A stretch of 64,000 nt of DNA from NCBI GenBank assembly GCA_026770025.1, contig JAMXDE010000014.1:620001-684000 (forward strand). Direction: 5' to 3'. The position numbers and the translations under genes were made by a program. The notes beneath the pieces were generated by a model that saw only the letters and a list, made by a program, of their open reading frames with translations, ran no database searches and was not told the DNA's origin. Below are positions 19,669 to 29,997 of the stretch, piece after piece; position 1 is the first letter of the stretch; every line of letters starts with the position of its first letter. Origin of the DNA: Craspedostauros australis. Its lineage: Eukaryota; Bacillariophyta; Bacillariophyceae; Mastogloiales; Achnanthaceae.

Positions 19669-22215
19669 CTACATCTCTGCTGTGTTGGTATCCTGCTCTG
19701 CTTTGCTGTGATGCTCGTCCTTGCCAACGAACATGGCCACTTCGAATGTGTTCATGGTGGGTGCTGCTTTGGCTTTGCTGTTGTTGTTGCAAGGCTCAAT
19801 GATGTCGGCTTTGCTCTTGCTGGGTTGCTTCTTTCTCTTCTCGTCTTTCTTCTGTTGCTCAGCCTCCTCGTTGGCTCTGGTTGTCGCAACGATTTGCTTC
19901 TCCAGCAACGGAATGAGGCTGCTGGTTGTTGGCAGATTCGTTTTCAGGCACTGCAGTCCACTGACAGCCATCACCTTGAGCGCATCATCGTACATACCTT
20001 TGATGTCGGGCTTGGCGTATTTGAAGTCAGCTGATTTGCCTTTGTTGTCTGTTGCAGTTGGTTTGTTGGTGGTCGCGCGGGTAGCCTCATCCTCCTCCAA
20101 CACGAAGTCCGTGTGAGACACGGTAACGCCAATCTTGTTGCCCTCTTTGTCGAATTCCGTGGACGTTTGTTTCCGCACATTCATGTGCAGTCCCTTGCGC
20201 TCCGTCACAAATTCGTCACCTCCTTTTGCAGCACAAATTGCGTAGGCAATCTGATGGTGGCGAACATACGCGCTAGCCACCTTGTCCAGCTTGAATTGTT
20301 TCCAACAGGTTCCACAAGCATTCCACAATGCCTCAGTGGTAAGCAATCGGCTTCCATGGTGTTCACCTTGATACACTGACACGTGTTTTGACATCGCTGG
20401 GAATATCGCATCGTCTTTCACATTCGTGATGGGAGAATTTGGTGGTTGCAGTTGTAAGTGCCATCCGCGACTGTCGAACTCCTTGTTGATGAATCTAAGT
20501 AGCTCCGTGTCTCTGTGTGGCCCTGCGCCATCCATCTGGTACCGAATCACCACGTTCTTTCCGGTTTCGGCCTTGATTTTGCTGGCGAGCGAATCCAGTG
20601 CGGGGAGTTCTTTTTCGCGGAAGAATTTCTTGAGGCTGTACTTCGGCTTGGGCTTAACACGATGACCATCTGTTTCCTTGCTGCCCGTGATTTCCAGTGG
20701 TTGGAAGTACAGTTCACCCTTCTTGCGAGAGATTTTCTCGGGATCAGGAAGGTGCTTGTACTTGGTTGGCGAGACCCAAGTTCGCTTGTACGTGGTCTTC
20801 TGCGCTCGGACCATGCGCCCAACACGTTCGAAGTTCACCTTATACGCCTTTCCTCCTTTCGCAAAACAGTTATTTGTTGGGGCAAATGCTGTTGATGCAA
20901 TTGCCATGGTCTTGTCAATGTGACACTTGTGATGCACAGTCTGCTTCACAGGCTTAACTCCCATCTGGGGCACATATTTCAGATGCATGCGAGCGACAAT
21001 GGAGTAGAACCACTTTTCGTCCATGTGGACAAGGACAACTTGCGTATTCTCAAACAGCTCAGCTGATTCCCAGAACACACAGAAGTCCTGAGCCCAGATG
21101 TCGCGCTTTGCTGTAGTGGTGCCATTGATCAGAGGGAGTATTGTTGTAGAACGGTACTCACTGCCTTCCAATCCCATGACGAATTTGCGAATACACTTCG
21201 GACCAACGACTTGCGGGTTTCCGCTGCCTGCCAGTTTCCATGCAATTCTGTCCCACGAGATTGCGCCATTGCACCGTCGCAACACATCCTGGAGCTCAAA
21301 TTGCAGGAAGGGACCACGCTCCAACCACAAATCAGCCAGCACTTTTGCGGATGCCAGCTCTTCCGGCGAAGCAGAGGCATAGGCAGAAGCAATTTCGTCG
21401 TTCTTGAACTGTTGCTCTGGATGTCGAAGACGTAGTTGTTTCTCAAAGGCTGCGCGCTGCGTGAAGTACTGTCGTTGCTTGATGGGGCAGGTGAAGATGC
21501 TGCTGCCTGCGTCACTTCGCTTCTTGCATTCGAGCGTCTCCGTTTGGAATTTCACAATGTTGCGCCCCACTGTGGTGCGGTTGATACCCCATGCATGGGC
21601 GATCAACTCTGCATGTTCAGGAATCCCACCCAAATTGAAATAGAGAACAGTGTAGTTCCGATTGTCTTCTTTGTCAAGGCGCTTGCTAAGATTACCAGGC
21701 TTAGCAATACTATGCCCTCCATCCTTTTGCAACCATCCTTTTGTTTTCGCGCCTTTCTTCATCTGGTTCGTGAGCTGGGCGATTGCTGTTGCTTTCTGAC
21801 GCCGCGAGACCTCGAGAAAAGCGGCGATTTTGGCTTCTTGCGATTCTGTGGTAGTTGGGGATGGTGTGGGGGGCTTAGCCTTGTTGTTGACACGCGTGGC
21901 AGCGACGGAGTGATGCTGGGGAGAAAGGAGGGAAGGCTTAGCAAGGCCTCCAGCAGTGCGAGTCCGTGCGAAGGTAGCGAGGCTGTGTGGTGTGCACAGA
22001 TCCTCGCGAACAACATACATTCGGCTCTGCCCCATCACTGGGGTCACCATGACCATTGCCACCTCTCCTGGTGCAAGAGGCCCATTGCGTTTGACTGTAG
22101 CGCCGTCCGTGGTCTGCTTCATTGCAAAATCAACATGACATACGCCCAGGTCATGGACCCTGCCGCTTGAGCTCTGGTGGGATGCCACCTTCACACAGTC
22201 ACCAGCGCGCAGCAT
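19669..22215 (-). CDS. Mariner-like (Tc1/mariner, DDD) transposase, full-length ORF
   Basis: 848 aa with no interruption. The catalytic triad of mariner-type transposases is visible: D in VHMDEKWFYS (about residue 395), D in QMDGAGPH (about 560) and D in QPPNSPITNVKDD (about 599). This gives 38 residues between the second and third Asp, close to the DD39D of plant-type mariners. A helix-turn-helix candidate lies near residues 195-225 (AELIAHAWGINRTTVGRN). The first 90 residues form a small beta-rich region (GDCVKVASHQ; RMYVVREDLCTP) absent from ordinary mariners of 350-500 aa. The C-terminal 200 residues are Lys-rich and low complexity. I see no terminal inverted repeats in either flank, so this may be an old transposon whose ends have drifted or a gene put to host use. 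Confidence 0.85.
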   Translation of the reverse strand: MLRAGDCVKVASHQSSSGRVHDLGVCHVDFAMKQTTDGATVKRNGPLAPGEVAMVMVTPVMGQSRMYVVREDLCTPHSLATFARTRTAGGLAKPSLLSPQHHSVAATRVNNKAKPPTPSPTTTESQEAKIAAFLEVSRRQKATAIAQLTNQMKKGAKTKGWLQKDGGHSIAKPGNLSKRLDKEDNRNYTVLYFNLGGIPEHAELIAHAWGINRTTVGRNIVKFQTETLECKKRSDAGSSIFTCPIKQRQYFTQRAAFEKQLRLRHPEQQFKNDEIASAYASASPEELASAKVLADLWLERGPFLQFELQDVLRRCNGAISWDRIAWKLAGSGNPQVVGPKCIRKFVMGLEGSEYRSTTILPLINGTTTAKRDIWAQDFCVFWESAELFENTQVVLVHMDEKWFYSIVARMHLKYVPQMGVKPVKQTVHHKCHIDKTMAIASTAFAPTNNCFAKGGKAYKVNFERVGRMVRAQKTTYKRTWVSPTKYKHLPDPEKISRKKGELYFQPLEITGSKETDGHRVKPKPKYSLKKFFREKELPALDSLASKIKAETGKNVVIRYQMDGAGPHRDTELLRFINKEFDSRGWHLQLQPPNSPITNVKDDAIFPAMSKHVSVYQGEHHGSRLLTTEALWNACGTCWKQFKLDKVASAYVRHHQIAYAICAAKGGDEFVTERKGLHMNVRKQTSTEFDKEGNKIGVTVSHTDFVLEEDEATRATTNKPTATDNKGKSADFKYAKPDIKGMYDDALKVMAVSGLQCLKTNLPTTSSLIPLLEKQIVATTRANEEAEQQKKDEKRKKQPSKSKADIIEPCNNNSKAKAAPTMNTFEVAMFVGKDEHHSKAEQDTNTAEM

Positions 22216-22482
22216 GCTTGCGAGGTGAAGAGTTCAGTGGTTGCGGGATGATACAACTACGTCCAATGTTGGTGAAGGTTGATAGAACTGTGTTATTGTG
22301 TGTGCTTGTTTGAAGTGATGGTTTACAAAGTTAAGTTTGTTGAGATTATGAGCTCATCAATAAGAGCTCATCATCTTCCTGTTTTCTACTTCTTGGCTCC
22401 ACTAATGGTGCTATTCACCATTGTCCATCATGTTGTAACCATGCCAAACTTCTGGTTACTCTTGCTAATTAGTGTATCTGTG

Positions 22483-22512
22483 TCCAAACATGTGCAATGA
22501 CACATGTTTGGA
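22483..22512. repeat. Perfect 12-bp hairpin downstream of nothing obvious
   Basis: TCCAAACATGTG and its exact reverse complement are separated by six bases (CAATGA). The hairpin lies about 270 bp upstream of the transposase start. It is not followed by a T run. It could be a vestige of a transposon end; role unknown. Confidence 0.8.
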
Positions 22513-22799
22513 GGTCTAATAGAGTCTCTTTGATCCTCTTGGATCATCTTCCTAATTTTGTCTTGGGTCTGAAACCCGCATCACATTTTCCGAATTCTAT
22601 CGAGTAGTTTTCTTGGATCTTTCGAATCGAAGCGTGATTGACACAAAGGACTCAAAACTCGAACAACGATTGGATTGATTCAGCACACATGGTCTAACAA
22701 CAAGGGAACTCATGGTGAATACTAGCTGTGTGTCAATAGAGGTTGCAAGCTGATTGTACGAGATTGGCTGGTCGCGACGCACACCAGGCACACAAGGAG

Positions 22800-22832
22800 A
22801 ACAGCACAGCACAGCACAGCACAGCACAGCAC
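22800..22832. repeat. CACAG pentamer microsatellite
   Basis: Six to seven tandem copies of CACAG in the gene-poor region. Confidence 0.85.
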
Positions 22833-24390
22833 CAGTCATTGACGCGCAGCACGGCGCAGCGCACCACAGAATGGCATGAACAACACAGGAGAATGGTCAC
22901 AAGGTGCCTTGTACCATCCACTCTTTCCTTTGTGGGAAGGTCACAGTCATTCTACATTCTGTGTAAGCTATGACTACAAGCAGCAGAGAATCAACAGCAG
23001 CTCGTCGCAGATGCGCAATGTTTCCGTTGTCCATTTTGTGAGGAGGATTTTGTGCCTTCGCTGTGTCGTTGTGGAATGGAGGTGCAATTCGGGACTCGCA
23101 AAGTGTTCTCATTGATGGGCGCATTTGGTAGAATTGTGGTTAATCTCCATGGCCCCCAACAGCAAAAACTGTTTGAGAACACCAAACACAACACAACAAC
23201 ACGACAATGGAGAAACACAACAAAACTCCACAAGCGCTGTCGAATGGCATCGACGGCACTGCCACAACCAGCGGTCCAGTGCAAGATCTGAGGGCATAGG
23301 CGGAACCGCCATGGAAAGTTTGGTGGATGAGCGAGAGCGGGATGTCATCTTGGCTTATTTGGGGCCGTGGCAGGCCCACGCGCACACGGCACGATTCGGA
23401 GGAAAATATGCTCATTGGATATGGTCTCTGCCTGGAATGCACAGGCCATTCCAACGACCATGGATGGGCAAGACGTATCCAAGAGGATACGGTGAAGATG
23501 CACACGAAGTTTGAGGGTCGGGGGTGGCCTGGAAGGTGCCCTCCGCAAGAAACAAGTGGCGGGCAAGAGTTTTTTGGCGGGTGGCGGCGGACACATCACG
23601 TGACTTCGCTGGTGATGGGTGCCATTGAAAAGTCACCCATATCGCCAAACCACCCATTCAAGATGTGTTAGGAATCAACTCAAGATGGCCATGGCGAAGT
23701 ATCCTGCGCAGATACGGTCTGGAAGAGGCTGCAGCCTGGGATGCACACGAAAGGGATTTTTTTGGGTGTCGGAAAAACATCATGATGGCATCATCACATG
23801 GAGGTGCACCTTTGGAGGTATGAGCGCCCCACCCATTCTGAACACATCAGTGTGTCGCCAGAGAATGTGGGAACGCATGAGGGGCATGTGAAGGAGCTGC
23901 AAGGATCGTATCGACGAGATACGGATCCAAATCCGAACGGCATCCGTGTCGGAATCGGGTGTTCGAAAATTCTGCGTTTCAGTGCAGGGACAGTTTGGAG
24001 TATGAGATGCGGCTATCTGCGCAGGATCTTCATGGAGTGGATAGATGGGGGGTATCCGGAGCCAGTGTGGTGCGCAGATTGTGAAAATGCCAGGGATGAT
24101 AATGATGATCATGGGTGGTGAAGGTAGGGCAGCATGGTGCCATCGAGAATTTTTTGCACCCACCACCTGACAGACAGCAAGCCAAAACGACATTAAAAAT
24201 AAAGTTCATACAAATTTAACTAAGATATTCAGAATAAACGATAGCCAAGCGTCCGAATGAACTGTCTAGTTTTAATTTTAAATGGTGCGTTGTTGAGATA
24301 TAACATCATAAGCAGTTGTTTGGATGGTTTTGGGTGTGCTCTAATTTAGTCTACTTTATCACGACTCATCACGAGTAAAACTCAAAAAAC

Positions 24391-24438
24391 ACTCCACAAC
24401 TAGTGTTATCGTGAGTGCATCAACTGCGACCTGGAGGT
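24391..24438 (-). repeat. 48-bp dispersed repeat, copy 2 (inverted)
   Basis: Exact reverse complement of 14867-14914, 9.5 kb away. Flanks are unrelated; here it sits just after an AT-rich block. Confidence 0.85.
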
Positions 24439-25329
24439 CGTATGATTTCGACTGCACCGATTATTCGCAACCTACGCAAACCATATTGTATACAAAATAC
24501 AATCTACCGCTACACCCGAATGACGGATCACGACTGACCACTTCCTATTTGTCCGTGTTTGCGTGACGAAGAGGTCGGATGTTCCGATTCGTCCGACAAA
24601 GAGCCTTTCGAGAATCCCGATCCCAATCCAATCCAGTAGAGAAGCGTTCTGGAAGAACACAACCAACCAAATTTCCAACCTCGTCATTACTTTCCACGTC
24701 TGATGTACGCAGAGCCAGGTGAAGACACCATACCTCGTGCGTGGCCGCCGAGCGACATCTACTTTTGAAAGCGAACTGTTGTACGAGCTCGGCACATTGT
24801 TGGATGCAACTCGTGCACTACCACGAGGTCTCTATTTGACCCACTCGACCGTTCAGATTGAGAGGTTGCCAATTTCTTTTCCATTTTGCGGCAGCTGCTT
24901 CCTCGTAGCTTTTGCGCCATGCCAGCCAATAGAAACGCCAATGATGGGACTGTTGCCGTGACGATGCTCATCCCACACCACAAATCTCTGAAATCGGATC
25001 CCAGATACCGATAACACCAACAACAGCCACACAGAGAACAACCACGAACTGCCGCACGAAACACCACGCGATCGAAGAACAACAAGGTGGACAATCTGCC
25101 GATCGTCACCAAAAAGGAACGAAATTGCAAGGGAAGCAACCTGCGGAACACCAACAGGAGAAGCAGCAGCAACAGCAACAACAGAGATTCCTGGCATTGT
25201 TCCTCGCAGCCATTCGCCACACCCCAACTCATCATAATTGCTGTCGCCTGCTGACATCAAACAGCCAAACCGCAACAAACCAACTGTACGTCGATCACAC
25301 TGCGAGTAGAGCATTAGTACATTATTATC

Positions 25330-26151
25330 ATGATGAAGATGTCCATGTCCACGATCTGCACCCTCGCGCTGCTGGCATTGCCAGCCAACACTCTGGCTTT
25401 CACGACGCAGTCGGCAGGATGCCGTCCATCCACAATGCCTTGCGTTCAGTCGCCTCTGTTCAAAGCTTCGCCTGTGACGACCAGGGCGCCAAGCACACCG
25501 GAGTTCCTGAGAGCCAGCACGGCCGTCAACAGCGAGGCCAGTCCCAACCCAAGCGACGCAGTCCTCAAGAGCCTGGAAAAGAAGGAGGCCGACTTCATCC
25601 AAAAGCGCGAGGACGCCAAGGCCAAGCTCTTCGAAGCCGAGCAGAAGCTGGAATCCATCCAGCTCAAGAAGCAGAACTACCTCAACGGTGTGGACTTGGC
25701 GGAGTCTGCGCCACAGGGCAGCTTCTCCGAAACCACCGCTCGATCCGCCGTCAAGGCCTTCGCGTGGCGCATTATTGCCGGCGCGGTCACATTCTTCACT
25801 TCGCTCCGCTTCTCAGGATCCCTCGCCACCGCGCTCTCCATCGTCGGCTCCGACTTCTTCAGCAAGTCCTTCACCATGTTCATCGGCGAACGCCTCATGA
25901 ACAAGAGCAACGCCGGTCGCACGGCCGGAGGTGACGGCGCCGGACGCTCCCTCGCCAAGGCCCTCATCTGGAGGCTCTTCGCCATCTGCAACACCCTCAC
26001 CATGGCCATCTTCGTCGCCAAGGACATCTCGATCGCCTCCAAGATCGCAGGATCGGACGCCATCTTCAAGACCGCCCTCATGTTCTTCTACGAACGAGCC
26101 TGGGCCAAGGTCGAATGGGGCAAGGAGTACGACCCAGGATTCTCCATCTAA
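25330..26151 (+). CDS. Plastid-targeted membrane protein with two DUF2061 domains
   Basis: 273 aa, single exon. The signal peptide (residues 1-24, STICTLALLALPANTLAF) ends in TLAFTTQ, of the ochrophyte plastid-import type. A coiled-coil stretch follows (about 78-118, KSLEKKEADFIQKREDAKAK). Two DUF2061 modules come next. The first is at about 137-192 (SAVKAFAWRIIAGAVTFFTS, then IVGSDFFSKSFTMFIGERL). The second is at about 205-265 (SLAKALIWRLFAICNTLTMA, then IAGSDAIFKTALMFFYERAW). Each pairs a K-A-x-x-W-R helix with a G-S-D-x-x-x-K helix, which is the family signature. DUF2061 is a predicted membrane domain of unknown function found in bacteria and plastid lineages. Envelope or thylakoid location is inferred. 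Confidence 0.85.
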   Translation: MMKMSMSTICTLALLALPANTLAFTTQSAGCRPSTMPCVQSPLFKASPVTTRAPSTPEFLRASTAVNSEASPNPSDAVLKSLEKKEADFIQKREDAKAKLFEAEQKLESIQLKKQNYLNGVDLAESAPQGSFSETTARSAVKAFAWRIIAGAVTFFTSLRFSGSLATALSIVGSDFFSKSFTMFIGERLMNKSNAGRTAGGDGAGRSLAKALIWRLFAICNTLTMAIFVAKDISIASKIAGSDAIFKTALMFFYERAWAKVEWGKEYDPGFSI

Positions 26152-27217
26152 GCGCCATGCACGGGCCGCGATCAGATGCGATCCTTTGGGTTGCGTCTCG
26201 TCGTGCGGGGCCATGTTGGGCCGAATTGGACTGCCAGGCATCGCCACGGTGCCTGGAATCTATTGCACCTTTTCTAAGGCAGAACGACATGGTCCAGTGC
26301 AGCCCGAGGATGGCAGGGCATGTGAAGGAGCGATTTGGTGTGCTCTCAACATCGCAGCATGGAAAAACAAGCAGATACTGATACTGTCGGCGAGTACGCA
26401 TGATCCGCAATCGATACGGATCATCAGGACAGTCACGGTAACGACGATGATGCTACTGGCACCATTGTGACTGCTGTTGGCAATGCTCTACCGGCATTTG
26501 TTGTCTTGCGCACTTCTTTTTTCTTTGATTTAATTTCATTTCATTTGCTCCCTTCCTTCCACATGGTGCCTGGCGAAACACGCCCAATACCGCTACCCAC
26601 ATCGGTACCATACATACCACATATCTCATTTGTCTACTCTGCGGGTACTCCGCCGAGAAAATCGAATCGCAAAGACCACACAATGCGTCCGCCACAAATC
26701 ACATCATCGTGGTCGCACGATTCGCATGACGCACTGCCTTTTGGGGCTCGCAGAGAGGATGAACCGACACCGGCACTTCGAAGAAGTTCGAACCTCGAAC
26801 CTCCGGTGCGGCACCTTCTACTCATGCAAATACATCAATACACCAGACATGACAAGTGCGCGGCAGTCACGTGCACTCTCAAATGCAGCACGGAAAACTG
26901 ACGAACAGCAGTGTTTCCCAGTCATTCCGAACGCATGTTGATTCCATCTTGTGAATGGTGATAGTGGTATCGCGAGAGTAGGTTTCATAACACTACGATA
27001 GAGAAATACTAAGAGCATGTAATCGCAGCGATAGACACCACGAGCAACCGTAACACTACTCGCAGAGCGCAATCGTCAGTCTGCAAGCACCGATGTTGAA
27101 ATACTCTAGAGTGTTAGTACAGTATGGTACGTCTCGGTCACATGCGACAACCGTAATTATGCTCGCAGGTGTCCGCCTCTATCTCGCCTTTGTGACAGAC
27201 GGGCAATCAAACTACTC
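26152..27217. other. Convergent intergenic region, no gene seen
   Basis: About 1.07 kb between two convergent genes. It holds the hairpin TGATCCG-(9 nt)-CGGATCA at 26401-26423 about 250 bp after the DUF2061 stop, which may fold in a 3' untranslated region. ORFs here lack protein-like composition. Confidence 0.5.
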
Positions 27218-29503
27218 TCAAGATGTCATGGATCGCTGCCGAGCAGTTTCGAAGTCATCATCTGTGTCCATGGATTCCTTCCGCTGCATGGAGGATGCTG
27301 CCGAAGACCCTCCTGCTGTTCCTGCCGCACGTCCTGGAAGCAAGTGTTCCGTGCAATGGACCAGCATTCGGTACTCCTGTAGCAGTTTTGGCAAATCTCT
27401 GAGCCGGACATCCTCCGGACGGGCTGCCAGGAAGGAGTACGAACGCACAAAGCCTGACGGCATTTGCTGTTGGCGATGCTTGTAAGAGTGGGCCATCTTG
27501 CTCTTGGTGGTACTCTTGCTGTTGCCAGTTGCCATCAACGTCTCATCGCTGCTCTGGTAGAGGGTGGGCGGGTATTGCGCATCATTTCGCCATTGCAGCG
27601 CCCACTTCAAATCCAGCATCTCGCCGTTTTGTCGTGCCGCTCTGACTGCATGGACGTCGACGTTTGTCGGTGGATTTGGAGGTGCCGGCGTTTGCTTCAG
27701 CGTCAGATCGTCCGCGCCGTTTGCAGCACCTTCCAGCCTGTCCTGGATGGCCTGTCGGCAGGATTGGATGTTCTCCTCGAATGTTTTGGGATCGATCGTC
27801 AAGCTGGATGGGTTGGACATGTCCAGATCATGGAGGAATTGCACGGCCCCGTACAAGTTTGTGTATGCGTACCCTGCTTTGCCACGCAGCGATTCGGGCG
27901 TCGCAAATGCTTCGACGATGGACAGCGATCGCAGCAACCGTGATGCTTGGCTCATGATGACCGTCAGGATCATCGCTGGAAGGACGTCGTCGGCGCTGGG
28001 AAGCTTCATGTCAGCTTGGCTGGTTCCCTCAGGATTCATCGCGGAAGACAAGGATTCGTTGATGCCCTGGTAGAATGCCAGGACCTGCTGCAGCTTTTCG
28101 CCGGGCGAGTAGAAGCTCTCGAAGCACAGAAGGGACTTGATCGGGCCGGCGAGTAGTTTGGGAAGGCCCGCCTCATTGCCTTCAAGACATGCGATGTCAA
28201 GATGGGTCGGTTTGATGAACTTCAATTCGTTCAGCTTCGCCTTCCAGTCGTCATCTGAGAGGCTGAAGGAACCATCGAAAGTTAATGTCGACAAGATGGG
28301 TTGGCACTGGGCAAACAGGAACGATTCAAATGACCGACGCATGGCATCATCCATTTTCGATTTGAATGCCGCGTGCGTCGTCATGGATTCCAACGTCGAT
28401 TGAAGATACGATTTCACAGCAGACGCAACCTGGTCAGTGCTCTTCGTGCCTTCGGCGAGGTTGCGGATGAAGTTGCGCATGCCCTGCACGAGAAGGGCAC
28501 TCGGAGGCTGAAGTAGGATGGCAGTGAATGCATTGTATGCTCGCAGACCACCCCCCTGCGGATCGTTCTCGTCCGTATCCAAAGCTTGCAGGAGGTGCTT
28601 CGCCTCATCGTCCTCCCACCTGCCGACCTTGATCATGCGCGAATGGGTATGAATATGAGTGTTGGTATGGATCATGCCAAAACCAATGGAGGTGAGATTG
28701 AGAGAATGCACGAGTTTGTGAGCATACAGACACGCAGGTAGACAGTTACAGAGATACACCGCTTCTCCACGCGAACGTGCGGGTTGTTGCCGTGTGAGAG
28801 GAATGCAGTTGATGACATGAGCATCACACACTTCTTGGTAGATTTGAATATGCACAAAGCACGTTGGCACCATGGGAGGGCTCCTGCCTAACCACTGCCA
28901 ACCTGTTCGTAAACTGCGTTGAGTGGCGAACGACTGCGTGCGCGACAACAGCGCGGAACAAAATCGTGGACGTACCAGTTTCTCAATTCTATCCGCGACA
29001 TCCTGCGGCGAAGTTTGATGACTGTCCATGCCGTAGAGATTGGAAAGGAGCTTCGTCGCAGTGGGCAGCTTTTTGGAGATCATGGAGGACTGGATGGTCG
29101 ACAAGCGAGGATCAAGCGTCCAGGCATCTCCAGGATCCTGAATACCATCATGCGGCAAAGGTGTCTGCAGGATCCATCGGCGGCGATCTTCCCTCGCCTG
29201 CTGCAGCAGGTCTGCCTTCCGCGACTGTGCCACCGCCTTGGAGACGGCGCCGCTCGCGATGACCTTCATCGCATCCGGTTCCGAGAGGGCTGCATCTTGC
29301 AGCAGGTTCTCGGTTTTGCTTGTTGCGTTGCTTCCATCTCCATTGTTGCCATCGTTTGCACCATCCGCGCTGCTGCTTCCCGCAGCTGTGGTGGCAATGG
29401 CCAGAGCTGCTTGTGGGGTGGAGCCTGCTGGCTTTGTGGAATCCTCGGCCGCTCCGCCTGCAGTCTCGCCGGCTGATTTCTTCTCCAAACTCCCGTCCTG
29501 CAT
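27218..29503 (-). CDS. VPS9-domain protein (putative Rab5-type GEF), two exons
   Basis: Exons 28976-29503 and 27218-28627 are joined by a 348-nt phase-0 GT-AG intron (GTACGT donor, CAAG acceptor). The intron is in frame without stops, so a simple ORF reading would wrongly include it. The spliced protein is 645 aa; the open frame starts at a TTG at 29518, and ATG 29503 is the first Met. Residues 1-90 are Ala/Gly/Ser-rich. A helical bundle leads into a VPS9 domain at about 330-450: SADDVLPAMILTVIMSQASR, then GKAGYAYTNLYGAVQFLHDL. This matches the ADxxLP and GEExYxxTNLxxAVxFI blocks of Rab5 exchange factors. The C-terminus is low complexity. It acts at endosomes by family inference. It is divergently paired with PIG-M. 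Confidence 0.82.
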   Translation of the reverse strand: MQDGSLEKKSAGETAGGAAEDSTKPAGSTPQAALAIATTAAGSSSADGANDGNNGDGSNATSKTENLLQDAALSEPDAMKVIASGAVSKAVAQSRKADLLQQAREDRRRWILQTPLPHDGIQDPGDAWTLDPRLSTIQSSMISKKLPTATKLLSNLYGMDSHQTSPQDVADRIEKLVRPRFCSALLSRTQSFATQRSLRTGWQWLGRSPPMVPTCFVHIQIYQEVCDAHVINCIPLTRQQPARSRGEAVYLCNCLPACLYAHKLVHSLNLTSIGFGMIHTNTHIHTHSRMIKVGRWEDDEAKHLLQALDTDENDPQGGGLRAYNAFTAILLQPPSALLVQGMRNFIRNLAEGTKSTDQVASAVKSYLQSTLESMTTHAAFKSKMDDAMRRSFESFLFAQCQPILSTLTFDGSFSLSDDDWKAKLNELKFIKPTHLDIACLEGNEAGLPKLLAGPIKSLLCFESFYSPGEKLQQVLAFYQGINESLSSAMNPEGTSQADMKLPSADDVLPAMILTVIMSQASRLLRSLSIVEAFATPESLRGKAGYAYTNLYGAVQFLHDLDMSNPSSLTIDPKTFEENIQSCRQAIQDRLEGAANGADDLTLKQTPAPPNPPTNVDVHAVRAARQNGEMLDLKWALQWRNDAQYPPTLYQSSDETLMATGNSKSTTKSKMAHSYKHRQQQMPSGFVRSYSFLAARPEDVRLRDLPKLLQEYRMLVHCTEHLLPGRAAGTAGGSSAASSMQRKESMDTDDDFETARQRSMTS

Positions 29504-29997
29504 CGTGTTCACCAGCAAGTGAGGATTTGCGTGTCTTTCGTTCTTCTCTGAGCCTACTCGTGCTCTCTAATGCTGTAGTATGACTGCAGCGCAGAAGCTT
29601 CGTTGCTGCTGTCGGTATCACTTTCGTCGTCGTCGTTGTTGTTATGGGAGCCGAAGTTGTGTCGTGTCCTGCGCTTCTGACGTGCGGCACAAGTGCAACA
29701 GAATCCCATTGTGCCTCTCCCTGCGTCGTGTGTCTGTTGTTCTCCTCGTTGAATTGCTTCCGCTTCCGCCTTTTCTGCTATTTTCCACAGAACTCCCACG
29801 GGACTTGCCCTCTTGGAGGATCTTTGGCGCCAAACATCACACAACACAGACATCTGATGCAGTCGCATACGAGCCACCACACGATCCAACCGACTTTCGA
29901 CAATCCATCACCTATCTCTGCGCATTTAAAAATACGCGTATAATAGAGCGTAGCAAAGAATACCCCGTGCGACAACATAGCAGGAACAATAGCGAAC
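29504..29997. promoter_or_regulatory. Shared divergent promoter region
   Basis: About 490 bp between the divergent starts of the VPS9 and PIG-M genes. No individual core element is recognised. The last 100 bp before PIG-M are relatively AT-rich (TTTAAAAATACG at about 29926). Confidence 0.4.

Larger units (their letters stand above)
22216..25329. other. Gene-poor region, 3.1 kb
   Basis: No ORF with recognisable protein features on either strand. The stretch holds several small hairpins (GTATCC-aaga-GGATAC at 23475-23490; an imperfect one at 23903-23928), a CACAG microsatellite, an AT-rich block (24190-24360) and the second copy of the 48-bp repeat. It looks like decayed mobile DNA next to the transposase, but I cannot assign a family. 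Confidence 0.45.

Noticed and set aside
23475-23928. Two GTATC...GATAC hairpins considered as parts of a tandem repeat or MITE
   Set aside because: Stems differ and flanks do not align; short palindromes of this size are expected by chance in 3 kb.
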